Both the position numbers and the translations under genes were made by a program. This document shows positions 51,236-64,000 of a stretch of 64,000 bases of DNA, one piece after another. The stretch is from NCBI RefSeq assembly GCF_900090045.1, contig NC_041775.1, positions 1,091,501-1,155,500 on the forward strand. The letters are read 5' to 3'. Source of the stretch: Plasmodium malariae. Lineage: Eukaryota; Apicomplexa; Aconoidasida; Haemosporida; Plasmodiidae. Position 1 is the first letter of the stretch. Each line of letters begins with the position of its first letter. Below the pieces are notes generated by a model. That model saw nothing but the letters and a program-made list of their open reading frames with translations. It made no database searches and was not told the origin of the DNA.

Positions 51236-51850
51236 GGATGATTACTTTTATTGAGATGACTTAGTAGGATTTGATGAATATATAAAAAATTTTGTAAAAA
51301 AGCACATACAAATTTAGCAAAAAATTATGAAAAGGCTGTAAATTCTGGTAATTGTGTAGAATGTTATTATTTACAGCATTGGTTCTATAAGCATACAAGG
51401 AAAATTATTAGTATCTCGGGTAATCATCATAATAGCGTATATGATACTAATAAGAAATTTTGTGGTACTGAATGATATCAGTAGAAATTTTTTAATATTG
51501 GGATAATGTAATTGTCATTTTATCGATTCAAAGGTACCATGAAAAGAAGGGAAAGATTTGCATGATTACCTTAAAAATTATGAGTATATATTTAAATGAA
51601 ATGACAATGATAATAATAATAATAATAATGGTTGTAAAAACTATTGCATATATGTTATGTGTATTAACTATTTATATAAGGCGTATATATGGGTATGCTG
51701 CACTTGTTGTAGTAGATCCGTTACATCTTGAAGAGTGTAATATCCTGAATATATCAAATGAAACTAGAAGTAGTATTCAGATGATGTCTTCAAAAATCGA
51801 GGATGTATATATGAAGCTTCTATAGAGGGAGTAGAAGAAATAATTAATAT
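51236..51850 (+). pseudogene. pir: pir (vir-like) surface antigen pseudogene, fragmentary
   Basis: The pieces occur in pir order across three frames. They are GFDEYIKNFVKKH (about 51270-51305), NYEKAVNSGNCVECYYLQHW followed by FYKHTRKIIS (about 51325-51410), EGKDLHDYLKNYEYIF (about 51550-51590), CKNYCIYVMCINYLYKAYIW with CC.C (about 51635-51700), and ECNILNISNETRSSIQ (about 51730-51780). WKEGKDLHDY.KNY and the Cys-rich YC.YV..IN.LY block are typical of vir-type pirs. Many stops and frame changes make it non-functional. A (AAT)n run at about 51605-51628 sits inside it. The frame open at 51562-51825 mixes real and shifted sequence. Confidence 0.7.
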
Positions 51851-54800
51851 CCTAACCATTTATCTTCATGTTAAAAGAAGTAAATAAATTAAATTAAAAC
51901 CATTTAGATTAAAAATATTAACACTCTCTGAAAAAAGAACTTTGATACCATGTGAAAAATTAATAAGGGATTCTTTTTACATTGTTATAACATTTAGTTT
52001 CACATTATTATGATTTTTTTTTTTTTTTTTGTATCAAGTATAAATTCCACTTTAAACTATTAACATGTTGTATTAATGTGTATATCTTATTTTTTTTTTT
52101 AATTTGTAAATGTAATATAAATGTACTATATATTTATTATGATTTTTATATATTTGTTCGTTCACTTGCTTTGTATCCGTGTTTCGCGATTAACCCATAG
52201 AAAAGGAAAAAGATAGAGTTTATTTTAAGTACAAAAGAAGCAGTTATTAATGAATAATCCAAATATCTTTTATAGGAATTCTCGAATGAAATGTGAATAT
52301 ATATCTTATCATACTGTGAAGGATCCTTAACATTAATGTGGGAAAAAATATCAAAATTAATAGAAATATGTTAAGAAAAACAGAAAAATGTATATATTTG
52401 TGCTTATATTTAATAAATAAATGTAAAAAAAAGAAAGAATGTAACTAAATAATACATTTTCTCTTATTTTTTCTATTTGTAGTTTAACTTGTAACTTTTT
52501 GCTATTGTGTTATATCAGAATAACAGATTCATTCTAATATTCTTTTAATTTATAAGGTAATTTTATTTTTGCTTAAATTTTGCTTTTTCTTTTTTTATAA
52601 TTATCTTTATAATAAACAAATATTACATTTTCTTCCTAAAAAAATGAATTTCATATTGGATATTTAACAATAAATTGTTATTCTAATATTCCTAAAACTA
52701 TAAAAAAATGTAAACTAAATATATTTATATATTCTGCTAAATTCATTATATAGGAAAACGACTGAATTTTGTGTTGTTATGAGATGTATAATATAGAAAC
52801 TTGCAATGGGAATAATGAATATAAGGATGTAAATGGAATTCTGAAGGCAAAGTTATTATTATTATCTATAGCAGTTAAAATAGCATATAAATTATATGTA
52901 TATATTTATCAAAATATATTGGGTATATATTATATAAAACGAACACCTTTTTGTTGTATCATAAAATCATATACATAAATGATATTAAATAATTAATAAT
53001 AGTTTGATTTTTCTATATTCTGTTATTTTTGAAATCTTTAATATAGTATACACATTTCCATTTAATTTATTTTGTGAACTGAGAATAGTATTTTTTTTTA
53101 AAATATCATATTTATATAAATGATATAAGCTTTAGTAATGTTCTTCATGGTTTAACCTAAAAGAAAAGTTTGTAGTAAACATTTAATTAATTTACAATAT
53201 AAATTGTATCAATGCATTGAGTGTTTTGTTTCATTTGTTATATTTACATTTGTAACTATTTTTCTATGTTATATCATTGTAGTATTTAAAAATAATGGTA
53301 TGAAATAGAGAATACATTTTTTAAGTATAAGTAAAAAACTATTTTAAATATATGAACGGACTAAAACTATTATGTAAATATAAAAAGGCAATGAAAATGA
53401 ATTATAGGATCTTGAAAGTTAAAAAGAGAATTTATAATTATGGATTATTCTGTGTACAATAATAATTTAATAAAAGATAAAAGAAAAAAACTGAAATTAT
53501 TTTAAAAAAGAATGCAAAAATAATAATATGTAAACTTTTGTATATATTCGAAATGTATAATGAAATTACAAGTTCCATATGAAAGGTTGCGAACTGTTAT
53601 ACATAGGATTATTTCATTTATAATAACGATCGGAAATATACATGAAGAAAGGAATTATATGAGAATTTGTAAATATAAAAATTATTGCAGTGCACATTTT
53701 AAACTATATATTTGTTATACATTTTTTAATAGATATTTGAATAACATATTTTTTATAAAAATATTAAGTTATATATCTTTCTTTTCCGTTATGTTGCTTA
53801 ATGAATATGTATCATATACAATATAAAAACTGTTAACGATGCTTGAATTTTATATTCTGAGAATAGATATATTATAATAATATTTTTTTTCTTTTGATAT
53901 AAATAAATATTTTTTAATTATAATTTTATTATGTAATTCTGATATTTGCAATAGAACAATATATATATACAATTTTGTCATTATTGTTTTAAATAGAAAA
54001 TAGATATATAATTTAAAATTACATTAATAGATTAAAAATATTTTTATACTATAAAACAAATGAAAAAAGGTGTTCTTTTTAAATCGTTCAATTCTTAAAA
54101 AGAGCTGAAAAGAAAAACCAATTTCTATTACATATCTTAACAATAATTTACTTCAAAAATACTATGAACATGTATTAATTACGAATTAACTAGGTTAAAA
54201 TGAATAAAAATCGATAACTCAGTTATTCATGATATATATTTATATTAAATCTTATTTAGATTGTTAATTCCAATAATATATCATAAAAAAAGAAATAATG
54301 AACTATTCTATATATTCTTATTCTAACTTTTTTAACATTATATTATTATTTAGTGTTATCAAAACAATTTAGAAGAGAAATTAAAATAAAAGGTAAAAAT
54401 GACTAATTTGGAAATTTAAATATATTGATAATAGATAAAAATTGGTATATTCGAATGAGTAAATTAATGAAAATTTAATAAAGTATAAGGAAGAAATGTG
54501 AACTAGCACTGTATTAGAAAGGGATATAAATCTATCGAATAAAGTGATATGCAAAAAGTATATCATTTGGAAAAACGAAAATAGGTGCATTATCTTATTT
54601 AGATTTTTCTTTATTTAATATAAAAAAAAAAAAAAAATAAGAAATATACTTTGATAAATACACATTTAATACGATGTATGAAAATGTTATAAATAAAAAA
54701 AAGAAAACTAATATTATTATTTTATAATTTAATTTTCACTGAAAAACATAATAATAATAATAAATCATAAAAAAAAAGAATATATACATATGTATATATT

Positions 54801-57800
54801 ATCATACTTATCACTTTTTTCAGTATAACAAATGAGTTTACATATAAATTTTTATAATAATTAATTCATGTAACATTCTTTGGGTATTTAAATTCTATAT
54901 ATCAATTATTATTATGAAAAACATTATTATATTTTTAAATAAATGATTTCATAGAAATATAGTAAGAATGTAAATCAAATATGAGTGCTTTTGTTTAAAT
55001 AGTCAATAATAATAAATTACTTAATTTTATATGTTATATAAGAAAAGTGCATTTCTCATAAATAAAATTATAAGTTAGCATTTCTTTATTTTATCAACTT
55101 CTTTTATTTACCTGCTTTTTTATTACATGTTTAAATTATTATATGAAATGAATTATATTTACTAATTAATAACTTGATTATATGTGTAAATACATTATTA
55201 AATTATGCCTAGTAGCAACTGTAATGAAAAAGATATAATTTCGTGAGATGTAACTACATTATAACAGTGATTATTAATTATTGTAAAAATATTATAATTA
55301 TTTTATATCAGAATAAATAAAGTTATATTTTAAATGTTCATTTTATAGGATATTTATTTAATTATATTTTAGGAAAATTCGAGAATTAATGGTGAGAATT
55401 TAAAATAATCTGTTAGAGTATTATATATATTACAGCAGTGTAGGTTTAGTAAAAATACTGTAAAAAATAATTAAAAAGTTAAGATTGATTTAACTAAATT
55501 CTTTCAATAATATAATGGTAACTATATATTTTGATGTTTTATTAAATATATTTTACATATATTAACTTACAGTATTTTATATAGAAATTATTAAGAATTT
55601 TTTAATATTATAAAACTATCAGACCGCAGAAGGAAACTGTATGAATTATAAATTTTATATAACTTTTCTATTACTTACATTACTACATTTATTTTTGTTC
55701 TTACATATCTTCTGGTAATTTAGTTTTGTTATTATTTTGTTGTGAATTATCTTTTTATAGTAAATATAATATTGTTTTTACATTTCTTAATATGTATTAT
55801 TAGCTGTTTCCATTATTGAATCGTATTCTGCGTGCTTCTAGAAGCTTATTATATATTTATATAATTAATTGTTACATTTATATAATAGTAGTTACACTGT
55901 CCTATTTCTTTCAATATATAAATGTCATGGATCATTAGTTACGCAAAAAATCATTTTATTATTCATAGTTTTCATATTTTTTCCTATAAAATTATTAATT
56001 TGTAATAAATGTTTGTTTTTATAATATCTATATATTCTTATGAATTAAAATTTTTTATAATTGTCATTTTAAATTTCAAGTTCATAAATTTGTATTCTCA
56101 AAAATATATTTTTTTTTTTAATTAAAAAGGGTTACGTACATTAATGCAGCATGCATAAGATTTATGGATCGGATATTTACTTACACCCTATTTTGTTTTG
56201 TGAAAAATGATATATATTTTTTAAATATTATGTTTCTATGAAATGGGAAAAACTTTTACATAAAAAATTTAATAATAAAGGTAAAATTAAAATGGTTACT
56301 CATAAGATTAATAGTTATTGTGTATTATCATACATCATTTATTATTATTTTCATAAAAAAAAAATATTTCATATATATATTGTATATTTTTACAAAAATT
56401 TGTTTTAAGTATATATTATAAAATATTTATAATATCTAATTATATAAATGCGTGCAATAATTATTTACAATTTATGATTGACCACCAAAACGCTGATCTT
56501 TAAAATGTGTTCATAATTAAATTGTTGTGTAAAAATTTTTTTTAAGTATACATGAGTAAATATCTTAAGAAAGTAATGTATTGTATATGTTAAGATAATG
56601 ATTTTCTAAATATTTGTTTTGTTGCTAAATAAATTCTTGTATTTAAAATATATTCCAATTATATATAATTTTTTTTTATTTCTGTAGAAATATCTAAAAA
56701 AATGTTAAATTTATAATTTCCATAGGAAGATTTTAATGCATATATATACAAACATAGATTTTTATATATTAAATATTAGCTTATTAATACATGAAATTTT
56801 AAGAAATATTTTTTTTTGTTTTATTTTTTAATAACTAATTTATTTCTATGAAATTATAAGATAAATGAAATTTATAAATTATATTTATGAATTGTATAAT
56901 GTTTTTATGTATATATTTTATATTAATACATAATATGATAATCCAAACAAGGCTCCTATAATAACAATGTCAAAGCGAAAATAGTACAGTGCATAAATAT
57001 TATATTAATTATACATACAAACATACATACGTATTAAATACATTTTTTTATTTGTTAATTTTTTATTCACCTTTTTTACATAATTAATTTGTTTAATCTT
57101 CTTATGTATAAATTGATGTTGTAATTTTACAATTTTATATTAATATAACACCCCGTTTTACCATAAGAGGAATTATTTTTAAGTATCTTTAATATGAATA
57201 ATTTTATTGAACCATGAAAAAAAAATTATTACAGTTTTTGATAATTTATTTTTACTTCACACTAAGATATAAAGTTACGTATTTTGTTGAAGATCACTTT
57301 TAATATGTATAATATAACACCATATAAATATTAATAAATTTGTTATTAATCGAGTCTGTAATTCAACAATTATAATACAATTAATCTTTGATTAGTAAAG
57401 GAAATATGTTATTAATAGTACATATAATAATTAATCTTATAATCCAGAAATATAATACGTGTAATTAATAAAATTGTGTTATGTACCTTAAAATAGATAC
57501 TTTTTATTTGTAAAGAAAAAAAAAAATATATATATATATTTAGAATAGTTCTTATGTACAATTTTTTGTTGCAGAACTGAGATGTATTATTGCATATATC
57601 AATGACAACTAAAGTGAAATACTAAAATATTTTTGAGTAGTTGGAAAGCATGATTATTGTTGTTACATTAATTCTTAAAGACAATTAAACAAATTATTTA
57701 GATTTAAAAAGTATATATATTTATTAATATATAAAAATGTATATACTATAATTTTATAACTGTTAGAGGTATATAAAAAAATAACATATGTATTGCCATA

Positions 57801-60800
57801 TAATGTAATTCTTATATTTTTTTTATAATTTAATATTAAATTTGTAAATGTATTCAAGAATTAGGGAGTAAAATGTTCTTATATTGATATATCTTATTTT
57901 ATTTTTTTATTTTTATTTCTGTAATAAATTATTTTTAAAGCTATAGGAAATATTATTAAATTTTTTCCTCTAATTTGATTTTATTTTTTTGTGTTATTAA
58001 ATATAACTACATGAGAAAAAGGAAAAAATACTATTATATTGCTTTTTATTAATAAATATTTTTATTACGTAATAAATTAGAGAAAATTCAAATGTAATTT
58101 CCTACCAATTATTTATAAACTAATTAAAGAATAATTCAAAAAGTATTTTATTAACAATAAAAAAATAAAGAACAATAATAAAGTTCTTAGAATTAATTGT
58201 TTCAGTGATATATATTTAATTAATTATTTTTTTAATATTTTTTTCTGAATACATATTATAATTTGCTGACATTTATATTAATCAGTAACTTTATTTTATG
58301 TATAATATATATTTTCAATAAATATATAGTTCACATTATATGAAGATTATTTATAATAACAATATATGAAAATCAAAGTGTGCGCTTATAAATGAACATA
58401 ATAACCTTGTTCAAGTAGAGATAAACTATATATATTATATATTCCTTTATATAGTCATTTTAAAATACTTTATTTGGTTGTTTAAAATTTTTTCAAAATA
58501 AAATTTTTGTGTATACATTCATTTCAACACCCCAAGGGTACATCTTTTTAAAATATAAAGTACTAATATTATTGCTGTATATATTCATATAAAATTTTAT
58601 TTTAAAAGATAAACACATATAAATTCGTATTATATTTATATTTGTGTAAATGTTTATTAATTCATTTTTTATTATTATCCTCAAAATGTGTCATAAATAT
58701 GTGCTTTAAGTTAAATAGTTTTTTCATATAATTTAACATAAAAATTCGTATTTTAAATATAAAATTTATGATTGAAGGAAATTTCTTGGATTATGTTTCA
58801 TTTGACCTGATAATTTATTATATAAGGCCCTAATTCTGAATCCATGAATTACAAGTTAAGGCTTATTATTGCAGCAGAAGGGTATTGATCTATAATATGC
58901 CAATAAATATTACACATAGATACAAATATATATATCTTTTAAATAGTAAACAACCTTATTGTTAAAAAACGTCGTGAAAATTATTTTCATCTACTAATCA
59001 ATTTTACTCGTTTTAATAAATAAAAATTCTTTATGAATTAATGGATATACTTAAGATTTATAAGTTCGTAAAAATACATATATTTTAAAATAGAAATATT
59101 ATTAAGGCATTTATTAGAGGTTTTTTAATATAAATGATATTTTCCTTAAATTGTTAATTGTACTTAGTTTCGTTTTATTTAAAATTTTTTATATGGTAAA
59201 AGTATGTTTACCATGAATATGACATTTATTATATATTTAATAAATATAAATAATAATATTAAAGAAAGGATATGTTTTATAGATATCAATATATATATAA
59301 TTAATCATCCAATTTAAAAAAAAATATATTTTTTACTTGTGGATATATATATACGCATAAATAAAGAACATAATTAAACATAATAATATATTATGTATTA
59401 CAAACATAGTAAATGTATAAGATAATATAACTTATTCATATTAATGCTTTACAAAGCAAAATATTTGATGAAGGGGAAATATATTTACACTGTTTTTTCA
59501 ACAGCTAAAAGTAATTAAATCATAGTATATGGTTGAAATGTGGAAAATTTTTTATAATATTTATACGATACAATAAAAATTATAACCATAGTTTTAGCTA
59601 AGAAATTGTTATTAGAGGTAATGGCTTTTAATTATTTTTAGTTCATCGTAATCTTGATTTCATTAATGATATTCTTTTATATCGAAGAGAATTTTTCTGT
59701 CTTGTTAAATGCATTTTTTTATTAAGTAAAATAGATAATAATTTCACGTTAAAATATATCATTAAGGTGTAAAATAATTATGTACATATAGCTATTTATA
59801 ACATTTTTAACAAAGAAATTTTTTTTTTTTTTTTTTATTTTAATGGAAATTATTTTAAAAAAGAAATTTATCCTGGTTTTGATTTTTATTTCTATTTTTG
59901 TTATTATTTTTTTAATATGTATTATTAACAATTTCGAATAAATTTTAAAGGTACAAAATGCAACCTCCACAGAAGAAAAAATTATTTGGTTTAAGATTAT
60001 TTATAAAAAGTTTAACATAAATTTGTCTTATATATTATAATAATTAAAGTAAGCTAAATTAAAATATAATCTATTATCACAACGTTGATAGGGGCTATTA
60101 AACATCTTTTTTTAAAATACATAATTATACGTATTTTGTATATGTTACATACGTACTAATTGAATTTTAATTAATCATTATTTTTATAAAAATATTAATT
60201 TTGTTATTCTAGTAATTTACTTTAATCATTGGATATAATTATAAAAAAAAGTTTTGTAAGAAATAAAAGACCATACATGAATTAAAAGTATTTTTTTTTT
60301 TTTTTTTTTCAATTGTAGAAAGAAATTTTTAATCTTCTGAAAGTCTATCTTGTATCTACTATTGTTGAGTATTTTTATATTATATTTTATTAATATCTCA
60401 AGAAAATTAAAAAAACATTTTATTAAAGTAAGTAGAAAATATATAAATATAAATAATTTTTTTTAAATAAAGTATTTAGAGCATATTTAATTTTGAATAT
60501 TATATAATAATTATATGTTTTTAAAAATCTTAATTTATTCAATATTATATTAATAATAATATTTGAACAAACAAAAATTTACTAAAATATTTTTATTAAA
60601 AACATTTTTTGTTTTTTTACGTTTGAATATGAAATTTTGTTATATATTAATATATAAAAGTACGAATTTAAAAGATTTTGACAGAAAACAATATAGAAAA
60701 AGAATTTTTACATAATATATGTAGTTTCTATTGATTATTATATGAAAAATCATATATATAAAAATTCTTTTACCACAAAATATTAATTCTTATCATTAAA

Positions 60801-60809
60801 TTCAACATT
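51851..60809. other. Long A+T-rich gene-poor region
   Basis: Nine kilobases hold no gene I can support. All open frames are under about 90 codons and are Ile/Tyr/Asn/Lys-rich. A short frame at 59958-60020 begins MQPPQKKKLFGLRLFIKSLT, which looks somewhat like a leader exon but has no donor I trust. T tracts lie at about 52017-52030, 59819-59836 and 60292-60309. Confidence 0.55.
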
Positions 60810-61696
60810 ATGATACAAACAAATAAAGTCTCTTTTATTAATATTGTCTCATTTACTATTTTAATATGGATTAGCCAGTGTTTATATGAGGTAGTATAAC
60901 AATCATAATTAATAACATTTGTAGTTTTTTTTTATAAACTTGCATTTTCATTTTAAAACTAATATTTTTATTTATATAGAAGAAATATATATATTTTTTT
61001 AAATATTGTATATATTTACTTAATTTTTAGTCAACTACTTCTGGAGAATCATGGAATAAAAACATCATATTATATAATGTATCAGATGCAAGAGTAGATA
61101 GAATATTAATTGGAGAAACAGATGTAAATTTCCGACAGAACTACTCATTCTTAAAAGAAAAGGCCATGCATTTACTAGATGAAGATGATGATATTTTTGC
61201 AAATAAATTAAATGCATTAATACAAAATGGGGATTTCCAGGAAAATTACAAAAAAGAAATGTACGATAGTAATTTTGAAATACCATTAAATTCATTTAAA
61301 TATATTGATAATAATTATGATAGTTATGACAGTCTCAAAGAATCGGAATATGAAGAAAAAAAAGAACCAATTAAAATGAAAAAATTTGATTCAAGAAGAA
61401 AAAAAAAATCATCGTTGTCTAAAAGTTTTTTAAAGAGTTTAGATGAAAAATACGAAAATTGCGTGGCAGAACTAAGGGATACAAAATGTAAAAGGACAAG
61501 GAAACTTACAGATAAGTTTGATCTAAGTATGTTCACAAATATGTTTATAGCTCTTAGTCCAATTTTGATATCCGGTTTTCTCATGATAATGCTTTTGATT
61601 TCAAAGTGGTCTGGTGGTATATTATTTTCAGTGGCTCTATTTCTTGCATCTGTAGTTTATGTTATCTATAAATTTTTTAAAATTAATGGTGAGTAA
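60810..61696 (+). CDS. Pv-fam-d-like exported protein, two membrane segments
   Basis: This is a two-exon gene: 60810-60890 and 61031-61696, in phase 0, giving 248 residues. Exon 1 encodes a 27-residue hydrophobic leader (INIVSFTILIWISQCLYE), and the donor is GTAGTA. Exon 2 follows TAATTTTTAG and starts STTSGESWNK. An export-type motif, R51-I-L-I-G-E56, fits the relaxed R.L..E form rather than canonical R.L.E. It is followed by TDVNFRQNYSFLKEKAM and the acidic LLDEDDDIFANKLNALIQ, then a basic segment (DSRRKKKSS) and SLDEKYENCVAELRDTK. Two membrane segments at about 199-217 and 223-242 end the protein, just before the stop. Leader, R.L..GE motif, DDD block and terminal hairpin match the Pv-fam-d type and parallel the gene at 37377-38976. 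Function unknown. A strong GGTGAGT donor overlaps the stop, so a further exon is possible but unneeded. Confidence 0.85.
60891..61030 (+). other. Intron of the 60810-61696 gene
   Basis: This 140 bp intron has a GTAGTA donor and a TAATTTTTAG acceptor and joins the leader exon to the main exon in phase 0. Confidence 0.85.
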
Positions 61697-62667
61697 ACGT
61701 AATAATTGAATTAAGCATCATATGAATAATTTTATACACTCATTTTTATAATACTAAAAAATTATTCTTGGAAATCTTTAAATTGAATGCAATTATTTTA
61801 ATATACATAAAATTTTATATATTTAAGATTATTATGTAAACACCTATTATTTGTGCTATATTTGAATTATATTCTTTTCAATTTTTTATCTAAAAAAATT
61901 GTTTAATTTTATTCACACATCACCTAATATAAATGGATCATTTAAATTTTTATCGTTTATTTATATATTTAATTACACTGTAAATATAATAATAATGTGT
62001 ACATTTTTAAATAATTCCTATTTTTTATTATTATTTTTATTTATATATGTATGAAAATGAGTTATACATTTGTGTTTTAGTTAATTCCCAGAGTTCTATT
62101 TTAGCTATTTGTTTTGTTGATTTAGTAGTTTTGTTGTATATTTGTTTAATTTTTCATGTTTTCATTTTCATTTCAATACACATTTTAATTTTTAAAGATA
62201 TAATGTTATTAGTTTCTATGATTATCCTGATCATGTAAATGTATATATTGCATATCTGTTCATTGGCTTATTAATTAGAATAACTTTTTGATAAAGAAAG
62301 GAAATCATAAATTAAAGTGTTTAAAACGAATAATAAAATAATTTATTTCAGAACGTTTTTTTGAGAAGAAATATTTTTTAATGACAAATTTTAATTTCAT
62401 TAGGTGATATATTTGATCCACGAAAAATGAATAATAACATTGAAGTGCTAATTATATATTGTAAATGGAAACAATATTTCATATCAAGTATCATTATATA
62501 CACATATTCATTTTTTATTTTTTTATTTTATTCTATTTTTTTATCTTTTATTTCATGCTTTTTCAGTAATTTTTTATTTAATTCATTTTCATAAGTCTTA
62601 ATGGTTATATTTCTTCTTTTCTTAATGAGCCACATAATACCAATGTAGAATAAAGTTAATTGGATGC

Positions 62668-62707
<40 letters not shown>

Positions 62708-64000
62708 TACTTATCATATTTATCTTTTTAAACTTATTAAAATTATGCTATTCTGAAACTGAATAAGCTTTAAGATATTGTATATCAGTCTACTATATTA
62801 AAATAATTACTAAAAATATATAGCGAGATAGAAAATAAAAAATATCATTAGCGTTTTTAGAAAAAGAATAATCTATGTAGTGTAATAAATATATATTATT
62901 TTTAATATAATTTTTTCATATCTTCTTGTAAGTTACAATTAATTCCATTTGGGTATGCATTTTAATGCTGTATAAAACTTAGAAATGAATAATTATTATA
63001 ATAATAATATTACACTGGAAGTATATTTTTTCTTAATGTAATTTTATTAAATCAATATACATTCCATTTTGTCGCCTTAAAATTCCATTTGACACACTTC
63101 ATAGTTTGATGATTAAGCATAAAATTAAACTGTACCTGATTTAATATATGAAAACAGCGAACATAATTTTATAGTAAATAAAAAATGACTTATATATCAT
63201 ATGGAATTAAAAAGTACCATTTTATTAGTTTTATTGTAACGTTAACTATTCTTACATTTTACGTGGCTAACACATTAAATTATGACAAATGAATCATACA
63301 TTATTTTCAGTTGTATTTGATGATCGTATTATTTTATGAAAGAAAAAGAAAAAAATCATTAAAAATAATTCACATTTTATATTATAGCCCGTAAATATTT
63401 GTACTTGCGAAATTCTGTGAGTATTGAAAGTTTACATATGTTTTGTTTAGTTTGTTAGCTAGTCAACTTTTTGGATATTTTGTTAATTCATTACCGTGCT
63501 TAACGCTGATTTGATTAATAATACGTTCGAATATATATTTAATTATGTAGCATACACTACTTATCGTTTGCGCGTTCTAGAATATTTTTATTTATTTTAG
63601 GTGAAATAAATATATAATAGCTAATATTATTGTCAAAAAGAGGTCTATAAATGTACTATATTGTATGAAACATGGTATAAAATTAAAAATACAAATATGT
63701 CAAACATAAAAATTTAAATAAAAAAAATATACAATAAAGCATTTATAAAAAAATAAATTAATAAATTAAAAAAAAAAATTTTAATGAAACTTTAGTAAAA
63801 TATTACAATGATACAATTACTCTTATTTTCTTTGTTTTTTTACATTTTTTATAAATATTGTAACGTATGAGGTACTATAACTTTGTATGTGATGTAGTAT
63901 ATTATTTTTTATAAATAATTATTGTATATATTTTTTATAACTGAATTTTAATTAATTGTACTTAAGGTATATAATGAATATTAACATGAACTTAATGACT
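61697..64000. other. A+T-rich intergenic region at the right edge
   Basis: No supportable gene is seen. It holds the 3' UTR of the preceding gene, a (TA)n plus poly-T tract at about 62669-62708, and a short hydrophobic frame at 62047-62238 that is probably chance. No telomere repeat appears. Confidence 0.55.

Noticed and set aside
53560..53826. 88-codon frame
   Set aside because: Its composition is within chance for this region; no leader, motif or splice context supports it.
59958..60020. Short frame starting MQPPQKKKLFGLRLF as a leader exon of the gene at 60810
   Set aside because: There is no hydrophobic stretch long enough and no reliable donor. The leader at 60810-60890 explains the gene fully.
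1..64000. CRISPR arrays, insertion sequences, operons
   Set aside because: The sequence is eukaryotic, with spliced genes; the repeats lack the spacer pattern and no transposase frame exists.

Overview
This is nuclear DNA of a malaria parasite (Plasmodium), most likely a subtelomeric stretch of a non-Laverania species (vivax/ovale/malariae-like). The case rests on several things. The base composition is extremely A+T-rich, with long poly-A, poly-T and (TA)n tracts. The genes are two-exon: exon 1 encodes a short hydrophobic leader, then comes a 140-190 bp intron, then an exon encoding a PEXEL-type export motif. There is a PHIST (PRESAN) domain protein, and there are several decayed members of the pir (vir-like) surface antigen family. 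The exact species cannot be fixed from the sequence alone. No telomere repeat is visible at either end.

Only four intact protein-coding genes are supportable in 64 kb, all predicted exported proteins. (1) 3923-7292 (+) is a 1063-residue PHIST protein with 16 Met/Pro/Gly-rich 23-residue repeats. (2) 11279-12207 (+) is a 246-residue PEXEL protein of unknown function. (3) 37377-38976 (-) is a 484-residue Pv-fam-d-like protein with two kinds of 9-residue C-terminal repeat; its intron appears to use a GC donor. (4) 60810-61696 (+) is a 248-residue Pv-fam-d-like protein.

Between them lies a graveyard of gene remnants. Two consecutive pir pseudogenes lie at about 18.5-20.3 kb, with further pir remnants at about 46.15-46.9 kb and 51.2-51.85 kb. 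Less certain decayed coding stretches lie at about 15.1-15.7, 36.0-36.3 and 42.2-43.3 kb. All these remnants read on the plus strand.

The centre (about 24-33 kb) is noncoding and repeat-built. It holds a 600 bp nested inverted-repeat structure (25456-26054), a diverged 460 bp tandem duplication (27.05-27.87 kb), an array of about 85 bp units (28.2-28.93 kb), a 37 bp array (30.23-30.46 kb) and a 153-157 bp array (31.75-32.68 kb). The rest is A+T-rich intergenic sequence in which I see no supportable gene.

The intact genes do not form a pathway. They share an export architecture, which suggests products sent into the host red cell.
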